Assembly: GCF_026914265.1 (NCBI RefSeq)
Contig: NC_069135.1
Coordinates: forward strand, 30,753,238 to 30,817,237
Origin: Mya arenaria
Taxonomy: Eukaryota > Mollusca > Bivalvia > Myida > Myidae
Reading direction: 5' to 3'
DNA: 64,000 bases
Part shown: piece after piece, positions 47,590 to 58,766 of the stretch
Layout of the letters: each line of letters begins with the position of its first letter
How positions within the stretch are numbered: the first letter of the stretch is position 1
Translations under genes and position numbers: made by a program
The notes under the pieces: model-generated
The model's database searches: none
Told to the model about the DNA's origin: nothing
Seen by the model: the letters and a program-made list of their open reading frames with translations, nothing else

Positions 47590-48562
47590 GAAGTCACGTC
47601 AGAGGTGCGCCGATGGTCGCGTTACGTAGAGAATGGAGATACCTTACCGCCAATACCGGTCCGGATCGCCCTGCATTTTTAGTTCCGGAGATATCGTCGG
47701 CACAAACTCAACATTATAAGGTATGGCAACCGCTGAAAAACGACGGTTTTCCACTAACTTTGTGGCCTTAGAAACCGGTGACCAAATAACGTCCCAGTCA
47801 CACCGAAAATCGCGCCACGTAGGTATGAGCAAACCCTACAGGAGCATATTTGTCCCAACTTCGTCACGTGCAGGGAGCTTAATTATCATCGGCCCGAGGT
47901 ACCCCATTTTACGGCATTTACGCGCCTTTAGATCTTAAAAGAAAAAGTTGCACGCGTTAGGAAACGTTGACGCCGGCACGTTAGAGATGCGCCGATGATC
48001 GCGTCACGTAGAAAATGGAGATACCTTTACGCCAATACCGGTCCGGACCGCCCCGCATATTTAGTTCGGAGATATCGTCGGCAGTAACTTTATATTATAA
48101 GGTATGGCAAAACCGCTGAAAAACTACGGTTTTGCACGTACTTTGCGGCCTTAGAAACCGGTGACCGAATAACGTCCCAGGCACACCGTAAATCGCGCCA
48201 CGTAGGTATGATCAAACCCTACAGGAGCATAATTGTCCCAACTTCGTCACGTGCAGTGATGCTTAGCTATTTTCGGTACGTCAGAGATACGCCGACGGTC
48301 GCGTCTCGTAGAGAATGGAGATACCTTAACGCCAATACCGGTCAGGACCGCCTTTATTTTTAGTTCCGGAGATATCGTCGGCACTAACTTTACATTATAA
48401 GGTATGGCAAAACCGCTGAACAACTACGATTTTGCACGAACTTTGCGGCCTTAGAAACCGGTGACCGAATAACGTCCCAGGCACACCGTAAATCGCGCCA
48501 CATAGGTATGATCAAATCCTGCAATTTTCGGTGTGCCCGGGATGTGATTTTGTCACCACAGC
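47590..48562. repeat. ~382-bp CpG-rich tandem repeat, left arm of a fold-back structure
   Basis: Units begin near 47607, 47989 and 48289 (382 nt, then 300 nt owing to an internal deletion) with GCGCCGATG(G/A)TCGCGT(T/C)ACGTAG. They contain TACCGGTCCGGA, GGTATGGCAAAACCGCTGAA, GAAACCGGTGACC and GGTACCCCATTTTACGGCAT. At ~48519 the sequence flips to the opposite orientation (TTCGGTGTGCCCGGGATGTG). It is rich in CpG against the AT-rich background. Frames inside are not conserved. Confidence 0.9.
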
Positions 48563-51500
48563 GGGAGATGGACCAGGATCATCTGCATCTGACAGTTGCA
48601 ACCAGTTTTTAGCTATAAATGACTCGTTTTCATCCTATTCCAGATCTGGAAGAAGACTGGCTACAAACTGACGAGGAAACAACAGCGGACACCACAATCC
48701 CTATGACTAATAATTCTGTTTCATCTTGCAGCACAAACAGCGACTTTTCAGATTTATTTGACAACCTTAAAATTCTCAGAAATAAAAACAATAAACGTCC
48801 GGTGCTAAGCTACCTAAATATCAACAGCATAAGGTACAAATTCCATGAAATTCGTACAATCCTTGATGATAAACTTTCAGATCTGCTCGTAATTGCTGAA
48901 ACTAAACTGGATGAGAGTTTCACCAACAGCCTCTTCACTGCAGACGGATATAAGTTAGAAAGACGAGATCGCAACTGCCCTGGTGGAGGACTGATATTCT
49001 TCACCCGTGCTGATCTCTCCTTCAAACGCCGCAGGGACCTGGAAAATGATCAACTTGAGTGTCTGTTACACGAGCTTTCACTCCAGAGGCGGAAATGGGG
49101 TATTCTGTGCTTGTATCGAAAACCGTCGATGTCAGATCCAGACTTTGAAAGTTATACCTCTAAGTGTTTGGACAAAAGGCGAATAACTTTTGAACATATT
49201 ATCTGCATAGGAGATTTGAATAATGACTTACTGAAAAGATAAAAATTTAAACCTCTTTATTATATTTGTGATAACTTTAGCCTGGAAAATATTATCTCTG
49301 AACCTACATGTTTTATGAAAAATTGCAGGCCCACATTTATTGATGTCATCATCACCATTGCAAAGTCTTTCATGTGTAAAACTATAAACTTTAATTGCGG
49401 CCTAAGCGACTGTTACAACCTCATAGCTACCAGTTTAAGAGAACTATGTGAGCCATTTATGAAAAAGAAGGTCACTTTCAGGTCATACAAAAACTTTGAC
49501 AACAAATCATTTAATGAACATCTTTCTCATGTACCGTTCTATCTCGCCCATATCTTTTAGGACATGGACGATAATTATTGGGCTCACGAACACCTATTGA
49601 AACAAGTTATTGACGAGCATGCCCCACTAAAACCGAAACCCCCCAAAAAGGACTCCACCACCTAATATGAACTCTAGGTACCGTAAACTAGTTTACAAGG
49701 CTCGTCAAGCAAGAGACACCTATAACAGAAATCAGAACATGGCCTACTGGTTAAACTACACTAAGTTCAGAAATCTCAAAACCAAGGTGAAAAGAGAATC
49801 TATAGCTGTTTATTTCCAAGAACGGTGTAGTGGAAGACCAAAAACTAAGGACTTCTGGTCGACAATTAAGCCTTTTCTCTCACAGAAACCTACAAATAAA
49901 TCAGATAACCCAATAATTTTTATAGACAACATAGGGAATTCGGTTTCTGATCAAAAGCTGGTGACCAATAGAATGAACTTATTTTACATTAATATAGCCG
50001 AAAATATTGGAATATCTGTAATTCAGGTTAAAGATAAACACCCTATTCTTGACAAAATAAGGAAAAACTGTCAAATGCTACCTGACTTTCACTTTACCCC
50101 GGTCACCAATAAAGATATTGGAAAATACATTAACAGGTTAAATCCAAAAAAAGCAACTGGTATAGATCTGATTCCTCCCAAAATCATCATTGTTGGAAAA
50201 TATACTTTACAGGTTTCCATCCGAAACATGGCCAAAGAAATTATTAACCAAGGATTATTTCCAAACAGTCTAGCACAAGTTACCCCTATATTCAAGAAAG
50301 ATGACCTCTTTATTGAAAAGAACTATAGACCAGTCAGTATTTTACCATCAATGTCCAAATTATATGAACGGGTCATAAGTGAGCAACTGATTAGTCATTT
50401 TGATTACATTTTTCATCCTTTCCTGGCAGCATTCAGAACAACATTTGGATGTCAAACTACCCTGTTAAGGCTGGTGAAAAACTGGAAAAAAGCCATTGAT
50501 GAGAAAAAATATGTAGGCGCAGTTCTAATAGCCCATCAAAGGCATTAGACTGCCTGCCCAATGATCTCATATAAGATAAGCTTAATGCGTACGGCCTCTC
50601 AGCCCCAGCATGTAAACTTATGCACAGCTATCATACAAATAGAAAGCAACGTGTCAAACTTGGTCAAATTACCAGTGAGTGAGACTCCATCCTGAAAGGC
50701 GTACCACAAAGATCAATACTAGGGCCTTTAGTTTCAACATTTTCCTAAATGACATCTTCTACTTTATCAATAATGCAGCTTTGTATAATTATGCAGATGA
50801 CAATACTCTTTCTACGTGTGATAAACTCCTGATGTTGTTAAGACCACTCTTGCAAAAGAAAGCAACATTTTGATAAACTGGTTTACTTCCAATCAAATGC
50901 AGGCTAACCCTGACAAATTTCAGGCAATTTCAGCTGGCTCAACGTCTGTTAAAGAAATAAAACAATTCAATATACTTAATCACACCATTGTTTGTGAGGA
51001 GCAAGTGAAACTTCTAGGTGTTGAGGTAGATAGTTTATTAAATTTTAATGCCCAGATTTCTAAAATGTGCAAAAAAGCTGCTAAGCAATTGAATGTTCTT
51101 CAAAGATTAAGCAATTTTTTTACAACCAATACTAAGCTTATTATCTTTAAATCTTTTATCAGATCTAATTTCAACTACTATCCTGTTGTTTGGCATTTTT
51201 GTAGGAAGACCAACATAGACAAATTGGAAAAGATTCAATACAGAGCTTTAGAATTTGTTTTTAATGATAACACCTCAACTTGAGCAGCGTAAGATACATT
51301 GCTATTGAAACTTACAAATGTCTGTATGGTATCTCACCAGAATACATTCAAAAACTTGTAACTTTTAAGACATGTAATTTTAATCTGAGATACGAAAACT
51401 GTGTAGACGTTCCATCAGTAAGAACAACTAAATATGGAAAAAATGTTTCCGCTTTGAGGCCAGTCAGGTATGGAACAGCCTCCAAAAGGAAATAAGGGTC

Positions 51501-52440
51501 TCCCAAAACTACCTGGAATTTAGAAGGCTGATTGCCCCTGGACAGGCCCCTCTTGTAAATGTTCAATGTGTAAATAATACCTTTTTGCTTAAAAAAAATA
51601 GAAGAAATTGAGAACTATAAGGTGTTTTACTGAATATCTTTTATCATTTGTCTTAACGGAAAAGGAGTTTTGTTTTCAGTTGGATGGCTTACACCCACAA
51701 GATATTGGATTCAAATACCAGAAAAAATTTCAGCCGACATCTTTGACTAAAATAACAACTTATGAAATTAAATTACATAGGCTTATATCTAATTATGATT
51801 GTTCAAATTTATAAAACATCTGTCCAACACATACAACTACTTGTGTTTTTCTTTCGGCAAGTATTTTGTTTAGGTGTTACGACTTTACTTTTTCAATTAA
51901 CATTATTTTACAGTGATAGGTGTGATATAAAAAATCATGATACATATCATACCACCTCTAAGCAATACTTGCAAAGTATTTTTCGTATCATGCTAGATTA
52001 ATTATAAGTTTTTTTTTACAAACTTCACATCGATGTACAAAGCTCCTATTCCCTTGTATATTTTGCTACTTACAATTTGGCTACTTCAATATATATGAAT
52101 ACCCTTTGAGTTATACTGTTGAAACAAATAACACTTTAACAGTGGTATATCAACTAGTGGAACCGTGCGCGTATGGACTGGCCGTACAGTCGGGAAAACT
52201 TGTTGGTTTTATCACTGTTCTCGATGCTCTAATCCTATTTCCCTATTTGTATTTGTATGCATGCTCCAATATGTGTTCATTTTAACATGTATACTTTTAT
52301 TTCCAGGTCACAAGCTCATTGTTATTGTTATTTGATATGTTATGTATGTTTGCTATTCATGTCGGAAAAGAGCTCATTGAGCTTATGTTTCTTGTAAACA
52401 CATACTCGACTTTAAATAAAGATTTTTGTATCTTGTATCT
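48563..52440 (+). mobile_element. CR1/L2-group LINE, near full length but broken
   Basis: The open part from 48619 gives an N-terminal segment, then an endonuclease/exonuclease/phosphatase-like domain (SYLNINSIRYKFHEI, AETKLDESF, GGGLIFFTRADLS, IGDLNNDLL). It continues after a stop at 49240 (SDCYNLIATSLR, FRSYKNFDNKSFNEHL). Reverse transcriptase runs from 49667 (NPKKATGIDLIPPKI, KNYRPVSILPSMSKLYERVI, FRTTFGCQTTLLRLVKNW), with the YADD active site at 50790-50801 and a thumb/C-terminal region to ~51530 (NYYPVVWHF, ETYKCLYGISPEYIQKLV). Frame changes occur near 49240, 49560, 50530, 50700, 50870 and 51280. The likely 3' end is AATAAAGATTTTTGTATC with a second TTGTATC at ~52420-52440. It lies in the fold-back array with about 200 bp of repeat missing at the junction. 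Confidence 0.87.
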
Positions 52441-53382
52441 TTCTCTACGTGACGCGACCGTCGGCGCATCTCTGACGTGCCAGTGTCAACGTTTCCTAAC
52501 GCGTGCAACTTTTTCGCTCAAGATATAAATGGCGCGAAAATGCTGTAAAATGGGGTACCTCGTGCCGAAAATAGCTAAGCATCCCTGCACGTGAAAAAGT
52601 TGGGAAAAATATGCCCGTATAGGGTTTGCTCATACCTACGTGGCGCGATTTACGGTGTGCCTGGGACGTTATTCGTTTACCAGTTTCTAAGGCCGCAAAG
52701 TTCGTGCATTACCGTAGTTTTTCAGCGGTTTTGTCATACCTTATAGTGTAAAGTTAGTGTCGACGATTCCTCCGAAACTTAAAATGCGGGGCGGTCCTGA
52801 CCGGTATTGGCGTTAAGGTATCTCCATTCTCTACGTGACGCAACCGTCGGTCAGTCTCTGAAGTGCCGGTGTCTACGTTTCCTAACGCGTGCAATATTTC
52901 GCTTAAGATCTAAATGGCGCGAAAATGCTGTAAAATGGGGTACCTCGTGCCGAAGATTGCTAAGCATCCCTGCACATGAAAACGTTGGGACAAATATGCC
53001 CGTATAGGGTTTGCTCATACCTACGTAGCGCAATATTCGGTGTGCCTGAGACGTTATTTTGTCACCAGTTAAAAGGCCGCAAAGTTCGTGCAAAACCGTA
53101 GTTTTTCAGCGGTTTTGCCATACCTTATAATGTAAAGTTAATGCCGACGATATCTCCGGAACTAAAATGCGGGGCGGTCCGGTTAATTGGTTAATGTATC
53201 TCCATTCTCTACGTGACGTGACCGTCGGCGCATCTCTAACGTGCCGGCGTCAACGTTTCCTATCGCGTGCAACATTTTCGCTTAAGATCTTAATGGCGCG
53301 AAAATGCCGTAAAATGGGGTACCTCGTGCCGAAAATAGTTAAGCATCCCTGCACGTGACGAAGTTGAGACAAATATGCCGAT
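52441..53382. repeat. ~382-bp tandem repeat, right arm (inverted)
   Basis: Reverse complement of the left-arm units; starts CTCTACGTGACGCGACCGTC at 52443, 52829 and 53207 (386 and 378 nt apart). Same internal landmarks (AAAATGGGGTACCTCGTGCC, ATTTACGGTGTGCC, CAGCGGTTTTG). Ends near 53382 (CAAATATGCCG). Confidence 0.9.
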
Positions 53383-54450
53383 ACATTATAATTATTTATT
53401 GCAAAAGGGTTTGCGTCGGCATATTCCATCACTCGCAAACAAAGTAAAAACAATATTTCCTCTTTCATGTTTAAACAAAAAGTCCTATATTTTAGACAGT
53501 TGCCCATGTGGTGGTTTATGGCGGCCACGTTTGTATATGTAATTTATGACAACAACTTCCGTCAGAAAACCCAATAATTACTTTTTTTGGCTTTCCGTGT
53601 GCATTTGTCGGTGTTCTTCAGTCCGACATATTTAAAAGAGGAGATTGTCTAAGTAACTTGTTCAGTGAAGATTTATCAGTTGCTAAAATATGAGCTGTAA
53701 ACTAAACGAACTTTACTACCTGTTTCAACTTTGAGAGGGATTTTCAAGGAAAACGTCCTAAGATGTTTAATATCATTACCATCAATGTAATCTATAAATT
53801 ACGTAACCAAATATTGAAAGTTAGAGTTAAGGAAATTTTTCGGTGGGTTTAAAGGATCAAAACACAAGATACTTCAGATATTTTGTATCCTTTTCAGGTT
53901 ATATATTTTGGAAGCACCATGCACGTTTCTTCAATGCAATTGCAGGTTTTTTTATTCACAATGTGGCAATCTGATTGCAAGTGGCTTTTTATTGTATTAA
54001 GGATATACGCAAAGGGTTATAAAATCTTGTATCGTTCTTATCAATTTCTGTTTGTATTTCATATCAATGTTCTCATATGTCAATGTTTACCATTTGAATA
54101 ATTTAGGTGCGCACCGGCGTTTCAAAAGAGCGCTTTTGGATCTGTGGTGGTCAAGAGACTAACTTACATTACAATTATGCTCTTATAGCTACGGGGTTTG
54201 ATCTACATTAAAATTTTGCTAAAGGTAATGCTGTAATGCATATTTATAACCTATTGTGCGGATAATATAGTGTGCGAATAAGCTGTGTATTAGCTCAATT
54301 ACGCCATTAAAATAGAAACCTCAATAATATTAATCTTGACGAGTTACAAAATGCACTATAAAAAGCAGAATTTGAAAAATTCTAAAAAAATGCGTTCTGA
54401 AACAAAATTATTACATGTATATTTCTGTGTTGACGTTCGACCACACCCAG
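53383..54450. other. Intergenic stretch, nothing recognised
   Basis: Short frames without similarity. No repeats stand out. Confidence 0.4.
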
Positions 54451-54582
54451 GGTTTTAGATACTATTGGTTAAAAACAGAATCTGAGTCATCAGATTTTAA
54501 AAAGGTTAATTTATCCGGATGTTCAATAAAAAAACTCGGAAAAAATGGATCGCATCAACATGTATTTAAATGTTCATTCTGC
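54451..54582 (+). CDS. Candidate internal exon, 44 codons, unknown (weakly PH-like)
   Basis: A 132-nt phase 0-0 segment bounded by CACACCCAG/GG and TGC/GTAAGC encodes GFRYYWLKTESES...KKVNLSGCSIKKLG...HVFKCSFC. The alternating hydrophobic pattern and the LSGC-then-HVFK arrangement resemble the middle strands of a pleckstrin-homology fold, but this is impressionistic. No neighbouring exon could be joined with confidence. Confidence 0.3.
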
Positions 54583-57561
54583 GTAAGCTTCAAACGAAAA
54601 AGGTTTAAATGAAATTATATTTTTTTTAATTTTACCCGATAATCAGTTGTTGTTAATTGTTTTGCAATTCATCAATATAGTTTATAAGCTCTAAGGCCAC
54701 ACCGAAAAAAGAAAATGTAAAAATGTATTTATCTATTTAAATCGCAAACCAGACTTTTGTGGTAATATATGTTTTAAAAGGCTGAAAAAATAATCAGTCC
54801 TATCTTTTTACGCTAGATTAAGTGTTGTAAAGGGAAATAACTGATGCACGGTGTTTTATACTGTATATCGGTTTAGCAATGGTTTCAATAAATTCAATCA
54901 AAATGGCGGCTTCCGTTATAAACACTGTGTGCTGGAATTTTGGAAATTTAATCTTATTTTGGAAAATAAATGTGTTTTGACAAAACTTGAAGTCATTTTG
55001 ATCGCCTCATTCACTATAGGGTCATTAATTGATTCAATAATTAAAACATGTGTATCTGATACTGGTGGCTATAATATTGCGTTATGGGTGATTCTGTTTG
55101 GATGAAAATCGGAATGATGAATAATGGACAAAACAACAGTCTCGAACAAATATATTTTCACAAATAGCATATAAACACTAGTTCAGATGGACAAAATATA
55201 GGTAAGCCTAACCTAAGTTGTCACCTTAGTTTCTTTATTTTTACAGCATAGTCCGGGATTATAAATACATCTCACTGACCATAAATTTACTCAGAACTTA
55301 CCCTTGTACTTTTAATTTTGATAAGCACATGGCATTGCATTAACTGTGAAAATCGAAATGAAATTAATACAATACATTTAAATGTATATGGAGTCTGATA
55401 TTTGATGAAACCAGTGTAAAACGTAATTTGTTTTTAATGAAATTCAATCCAGGGGAGTTTTGCGTATTAATCCCGTCATTGTAATAGGAGACCTTTAACA
55501 AAAAGTTTATAAACATGTGGAATGCATTTTGTTTGATACATTTAAATTAGCATAAGGATTTGATTTTTATTCCATATATTAAATGAGAATTTCAAAAAAC
55601 TGATATTCAATGGTTTTTATTTTATTAAGTATCAACATAAAAATAAAAAAAAAATATTTGCGAAGGCCTTTATGAACAAGCAAGCTCTATCTTAAGATTA
55701 TAATGGTAATTTGATTGACAATGACCTGACTAAACTCGAAAACGGCTTTCAAAAAGTTCAGAGCTTTGATTGGTTTTGCACTTGTTGAAAGGCCTTCAAC
55801 CACAAGGAGACACACTGAAACCTAGAGATTCTATTTACCTAACAGGTATTTTCTGACTTTTACTATGAACACTTTGCCTAGTTCTTTTATATTAAGTTTC
55901 ATAAAATAGCCCCTCCCCTTGATTCCAGTCCTCTAGTATACAGTGCTCAAATTGACTGGGAATCGTGTTGTACGGCACGCATATAACCAGCACTACCAGC
56001 GAACTGAGAAATACGACTTGAAGATGTGTGTAACTAAAATGGGATTTTTCTGAAGTGCTTCATCAGTTTCTGCCATAAACGGCAGATACAAACAACATGG
56101 CCTTCTCTTTTGTAGTACACAACCCTTCAAAATTTAGAGCATTTTATAATTTGGTTTTGATGCAAACTATTTTGTTAGAGAAAAACGTACATACGTTGCA
56201 ACATTTTGCTGTACTAATAAGTTAGGCAAATTTTCATGGAAATATTTTATCTGAGATTAATTGAAAACCCGTTCGCGGTTTTCCTGATAATTCTTTCGAC
56301 GATGTAAATATGTTTTGTGTAAAAAGGGTTCCAAAAGACTACCCATTGAACCATATGTTGTGGATTCTTGGTGATATAGCTTTAAATAAGAAATGTATTT
56401 ATTAAAACAGGAGAAAGGTTTTTTTCTAACAACTCTTTCTGACAACTAAAATGCAAATATCTTTCTTAAGGTAGAACCAATTACATCAGAGCCACAATGC
56501 ATTTCGGAGAGGAAAGTGTAAAACATTTTGGCAAGTGCAGTCATTCCTTGTCGTGTTACACTTTTGCGAGATTTTTTCCCGTTGCGCAATGGAAATACTT
56601 TATCTCAAACAGTCTATGGTATTGGCTAAACATGAGCTGTCAGTTATTTACTTGACAGTTGAAATGTCGGCCCATCATGTGAAGAGAAGGGCTATAAATT
56701 CGATTTTGTTTGACTGGTTACCTTGAATTAAGATTTTGATCGTTTTGATTTAAATATATGATACACATACACTAATCACGAAAGCAATCACAACGCATAT
56801 TGCAGAACACTTGGAACGTTATTGTTATTTTTTTATTAAAGCAGCTATGTCCTGCGGTTAGTTCAAACATAGTGTTTGTTTGTGGAATATCTTGAACTGG
56901 TGCAAAAACGTATTATGGAATATCTGGAACTGCTGCAAAAAAAGTGATGTTGCTGCAAAAACAAGCAGCATGTATCCGTAAAGCCACACCAAATTAATAA
57001 CTTGTTCATCGGATTTCCCGCACCTATTTCTTCAGAAAAGCAATATTTTTTTTATCACTTGGTCGTATTATGCACTTTTCAAATCAGCATTCAAGATTCA
57101 TGCAATGCCGCAATGCAAGGATTACAAGGTTAGTTTTCTCACCAGTCGTTATAACTACATTAAAATGAATGTATTATCTTGTGTTCAAAGATAACTGATA
57201 TGATATTCTAGTAAAAATCACGAGGTAACACGGGCTACATTCCAATAACTGATATTGACTAGTTTAGTTTATCTCGAGTTGGTATACTTCATGCACAAAC
57301 GTTATGCAGCCAATAGGTTAAACTTGGATAAGTTCTCTATAGAATATGTTTAGACAAGTTCGCCCAATGAAAGAGTTAAATTGGTTTAAATTATTTTTTG
57401 AGAAATATTGACCAATAATTAACTATTTTTGCCAAACCAAAGACTTAACACGTTTTATACAATTGGCTATTGGTGGCTTTATCAAACAATGCAATTAGAT
57501 CAAAAGAATATTTTATAATTTAGTTATTCATTCTTTTTCTTGAAGCTAGATTGTAAATCAG
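54583..57561. other. Intergenic/intronic stretch, little recognised
   Basis: AT-rich. The only recognised feature is a truncated element near 56978-57060 (GCCACACCAAATTAATAA, TTCATCGGATTTCCCGCACC) related to the transposon ends at 15454. A frame at 56535-56726 follows a GCAG but has no similarity I recognise. Confidence 0.4.
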
Positions 57562-58201
57562 TTGTCTTAGTGGTGTTTCGCCGGATTATCGGAAGCGTAA
57601 CCAAGGAAAGCATTGTTAGTGGCCGTCTGTATGTCCATCCTGGAGTAAAAGAAACCATTTTTGTTGGATTCGGCAAGAACAATATTTATTTCCCACCAGA
57701 GGACAAGGAAACTCTAAAAACTTTTTTAGATAATAATTCGGATCAAAATTACTGTAAGCTTTCAGTCTTTGTATTTTACTATTAATTTTTTACATTATTA
57801 CCAATATTGGCAGTACAATAATTTGAATGGTAGCAATGCATTTATAAGATACATTTGAATCAATTGCGTGAAAATATTTTAGAAACACAACAACAAATGG
57901 AACCATGATTTTACATCGATGTTTACCCTCTCCATTTGAAACTGAGATATTATGTTTTATGCCTATTATGTTCACCCATGCGTGTGGTGCGCTCTCCCTA
58001 GTTCCGTTAGTGATTTTACAACATATTATCGATCGCTCACGCAATTCTATTCCTATATATAATCTGTGTGAGGCATCTCTTGATCGTGTCTATGCTGTTC
58101 TGAGCTTCTTATTTTGTATTGTGTCTTAACTATACTGAATATTAAAGTTTGCAGCTGATGGTGTTGGTGATGCCCGTATTAAAAATCAATATCATCCTTA
58201 A
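57562..58201 (+). CDS. Candidate last two exons of an unknown gene
   Basis: Exon 57562-57753 (acceptor AAATCAG, donor ACT/GTAAGC) encodes VVLVVFRRIIGSVTKE...GRLYVHPGVKETIFVGFGKN...YFPPEDKETLKTFLDN. Exon 58155-58201 (acceptor TTTGCAG) completes the split codon T+CT (Ser) in phase and reads DGVGDARIKNQYHP followed by TAA. The matched phase and strong donor argue for a real 3' end; composition is also less AT-rich than the surroundings. I do not recognise the family. Upstream exons were not found. An earlier acceptor at 57545 is possible. Confidence 0.4.
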
Positions 58202-58252
58202 CGTAAAAATACGAAAACAAGACTTCAACTATTCCAATTATGCCAAGTCGAG

Positions 58253-58766
58253 TGCATTATTATACAGCGTATTGGCTCAGCAGTCACGCTTTGGCTCCAG
58301 CTCCCTGGGTTTTGGCTCCAGCTCAACCCAGAAAAAGAGTATTAACATGTTTATTCCGTTTAACAGGCGGTCTTTTTTATTTCTCGACAAAATAAAAGCA
58401 CTCAATAATACTGGTTTTATCTTAAATGTAAGCTTCTTGAGTGAAATTCAGCTGAAAATTGGTGAAAATGTTCTATTTTCGTTTGTAAACATGCATGTGT
58501 TTGATGGGAGAATCTGTTTTATAAACAATATGTTTATAAAATAACCTATAAACGTGTGAAGATTAAACATATTTTTATGGCACTGCATTCCCAGATTTCT
58601 CAAATAAGCCTTCATAATTGTGAATTGGATAAAATAACGAGTCATACTTACTTTTTATAATGATATACGTTCTTATGATCTTGCTCGGAAATGGCATTGG
58701 CTCTTTTTCATACACGGCGCCTAAAAGAGCTGGAGCCACTGTTTCGCAGCCCTGTATAATTGTTGC
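58253..58766. mobile_element. Possible MITE with TTATACAG...GGCTCCAGCTC ends
   Basis: The left segment TTATACAGCGTATTGGCTCA...TTTGGCTCCAGCTC, with a direct repeat of TTTGGCTCCAGCTC, and the right segment in reverse complement (TTATACAGGGCTGCGAAACA...GTGGCTCCAGCTC) form an imperfect inverted pair ~510 bp apart. TATA flanks both. No coding capacity. Confidence 0.4.

Noticed and set aside
47644-47938. Frames inside the 382-bp repeats on both strands
   Set aside because: They differ from unit to unit and shift with indels; typical of CpG-rich satellite sequence.
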